The notes below the pieces were generated by a model. The model ran no database searches, had not been told where the DNA came from, and saw only the letters and a program-made list of their open reading frames with translations. DNA of 21,858 bases from Gemmiger_A avium (GTDB lineage: Bacteria > Bacillota > Clostridia > Oscillospirales > Ruminococcaceae). Where the stretch lies: assembly GCA_019114585.1 (NCBI GenBank), contig DXFE01000085.1, forward strand, positions 1 through 21,858, given 5' to 3'. The translations under genes were made by a program, and so were the position numbers. This document shows positions 20,283 through 21,858 of this stretch, piece by piece. How positions within the stretch are numbered: the stretch's first letter is position 1; every line of letters begins with the position of its first letter.

Positions 20283-21858
20283 TCAGCCGAGCTCCCAGCA
20301 CCAGCCGCCGAAAGCAGACAGCAAAAGCACGCCGTTTTGCACTGCCGGGGCCGGGCCGCCGTCGGCGGTAAACAGCGGCCGCAGCCGCATACCGGCCGGA
20401 CAGCGCCAGGCCAGGGGCCGGCCGCCGAACTGAAACAGCGCCAGCACCCGCTGCCCTGCGCCCCGCCGCTCAAAGGCGAACACGCCCGCTTCGCCCCGGC
20501 CGCCCTCCAGCCAGGCGAAGCCTGCCGGATCCCGGTCGGCGGCCCACAGCGCCGGGCAGCCTTTCCAGAAATGATGCAGCGCCCGCCGGTACTCCCAAAA
20601 GGCCCGGTGCTCCGGCTGTTCCAGGCAATCCCAGTCCTGGGGGCGGGCCGGATCCCATTCCCGCGCCTGGGCCCATTCGTTGCCCATGAAATCCAGTTTG
20701 GCCCCGGGATGGGCGTACATGTACAGGTACAGCGCCCGCAGCTGAGCCAGCTGCTCCGCGGGGGTGCCGTACATCTTGCGCAGCATGGTGCCCTTGCCGT
20801 GCACCGTCTCGTCGTGGGAAAGGGGAAGCAGATACCGCTCCCCGTAATGATAATGCATGGAAAAGGCCAGCAGCTCGCCCCGGCCCGCCCGCTGGTCGGG
20901 CGGCAGACGGAAATAGGCCAGCGTATCGTTCATCCAGCCCAGATCCCATTTTCCATCAAAGCCCAGCCCGCCCTCCCGGGTGGGGGCGGTGGTGCCGGGC
21001 CGGGCGGTGGAGTCCTCCGCGATCAGCAGCGTCCGGGGAAACCGGGCATGCAGCCCGTCGGTCAGGCTGCGGGCAAAGGCCAGCCCGGGCCCGTTTTCGC
21101 CCCGGGCCGGGTCACCCTGCCAGTGGATCAGGTGGGATACCGCATCCAGCCGCAGCCCGTCAAGATGAAGCTCCTCCAGCCAGTAGCAGGCCGCCGACTG
21201 GAGAAAGCTGCGCACCTCCCCCCGGGACAGACAGAAATTGCAGCTGCCCCACTGGTTGTAGCCCACGTCCGGATGCGGATACTCGTACAGGGCGGTGCCG
21301 TCGTAGTTCCACAGGGCGTAGTCGTTTACCGCAAAGTGCACCGGCACAAAATCCAGCAGCACCCCGATGCCCGCCCGGTGGCACCGGTCCACCAGATACC
21401 GCAGCCCGTCCGGGTGGCCGTAGCGGGCGGTGGGGCTGAAAAAACCGGTGGCCTGGTAGCCCCAGGACTCGTCGCAGGGGTATTCGGTCAGGGGCATCAG
21501 TTCCAGATGGGTGTAGTCCATCTCCAGCAGGTAGGGCACCAGCCGGTCGGCCAGCTCGCCGTAGAAGTACCAGCGGTCAGGGCCCTCTTCCTCCGGCCGG
21601 GTCTGCCAGCTGCCCGCGTGCAGTTCGTAGATGTTCGGCGGGCCGCCCCAGCGCCCCTCCCCTGCCATCCAGGCTTCGTCCCGGAACTGGTACAGGCTGT
21701 CGCCCCAGTATACCGAGGCGGTGGCGGGCCGCAGCTCCGCGCCGAAGGCATAGGGGTCGGCGTGGTCGGTAACGCCGCCGTCCGGGCGGTGGATGCGGAA
21801 TTTGTACAGGGAACCGGGCGGAACCGTCTCCGCCTGCACCTCCCAGAAATTGCCGTCC
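20283..21858 (-). CDS. glgB: 1,4-alpha-glucan branching enzyme, partial (5' end outside window)
   Basis: This cytosolic enzyme makes the alpha-1,6 branches of glycogen. The last 524 residues are visible. The frame stays open to the window edge, and the first visible residues (DGNFWEV, then SLYKFRI and DHADPYAF) belong to the N-terminal carbohydrate-binding domain, so only the beginning is missing. GH13 catalytic regions are in order: region I DFVPVHF, region II GLRLDAVSH with the nucleophile Asp (codon at 21144-21146), region III LIAEDST with the acid/base Glu (21015-21017), and region IV LLPLSHDETVHGKGTM with His/Asp (20811-20816). HDETVHGKG separates branching enzymes from other GH13 members. 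A C-terminal beta domain closes the protein, which stops at a TGA. Other glg genes are probably upstream, outside the window. Confidence 0.95.
   Translation of the reverse strand, partial: DGNFWEVQAETVPPGSLYKFRIHRPDGGVTDHADPYAFGAELRPATASVYWGDSLYQFRDEAWMAGEGRWGGPPNIYELHAGSWQTRPEEEGPDRWYFYGELADRLVPYLLEMDYTHLELMPLTEYPCDESWGYQATGFFSPTARYGHPDGLRYLVDRCHRAGIGVLLDFVPVHFAVNDYALWNYDGTALYEYPHPDVGYNQWGSCNFCLSRGEVRSFLQSAACYWLEELHLDGLRLDAVSHLIHWQGDPARGENGPGLAFARSLTDGLHARFPRTLLIAEDSTARPGTTAPTREGGLGFDGKWDLGWMNDTLAYFRLPPDQRAGRGELLAFSMHYHYGERYLLPLSHDETVHGKGTMLRKMYGTPAEQLAQLRALYLYMYAHPGAKLDFMGNEWAQAREWDPARPQDWDCLEQPEHRAFWEYRRALHHFWKGCPALWAADRDPAGFAWLEGGRGEAGVFAFERRGAGQRVLALFQFGGRPLAWRCPAGMRLRPLFTADGGPAPAVQNGVLLLSAFGGWCWELG

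Overview
The window is a stretch of high-G+C chromosomal DNA from an anaerobic Firmicute. The gene content, the strong AGGAGG-type ribosome-binding sites and the sigma-A-type promoters in a G+C-rich background fit the Faecalibacterium / Subdoligranulum / Gemmiger branch of the Oscillospiraceae. This placement is inferred from style and gene families only; no rRNA or marker gene is present. I see no tRNA, rRNA, CRISPR array, phage gene or transposase. Very long open frames run antisense to the real genes. They are composition artefacts and are left out.

Layout. (1) 1-2489: a two-component operon on the minus strand (OmpR-type regulator, then histidine kinase, then a membrane/secreted protein cut by the window edge), with direct repeats in front of the regulator gene. 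(2) 2524-4717, plus strand: coaBC (coenzyme A synthesis), then a small lipoprotein and a P-loop kinase-like protein from a separate promoter, closed by a strong bidirectional terminator. (3) 4726-6456, minus strand: a membrane-anchored metallophosphoesterase and a protein with a Pro/Ala/Glu-rich tail. (4) 6547-7906, plus strand: CCA-adding enzyme and terminator. (5) 7892-8026: a small repeat-rich, hairpin-rich intergenic element. (6) 8045-10733, minus strand: one 862-residue protein joining a CoA-disulfide-reductase-like flavoprotein, a rhodanese-like domain, a siroheme sulfite/nitrite-reductase-like module and a two-cluster ferredoxin. (7) 10757-16204: a four-gene minus-strand catabolic operon (beta-hydroxyacid dehydrogenase, DUF1537 acid-sugar kinase, membrane-bound alpha/beta hydrolase, cyclase-family hydrolase), divergent from a GntR/FCD regulator. 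The operon promoter carries a near-perfect palindromic operator between its -35 and -10 boxes. (8) 16953-18260, minus strand: GtrA-family membrane protein and histidine-family phosphatase. (9) 18270-20258, minus strand: UMF1-type MFS transporter and PaaI-type thioesterase, each with its own promoter. (10) 20283-21858: the 3' part of the glycogen branching enzyme gene glgB.

Most of the window is housekeeping. The two parts that look least described are the four-module sulfur redox protein (8045-10633) and the regulated hydrolase / dehydrogenase / kinase operon (10807-16952). In the operon, an outward-facing esterase-like domain could release an acid or lactone. The cyclase-family enzyme could open or process it, the dehydrogenase oxidise it and the DUF1537 kinase phosphorylate it, all under repression by the GntR protein. 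That order and the substrate are inference. No dedicated transporter and no decarboxylase or aldolase is present in the window.
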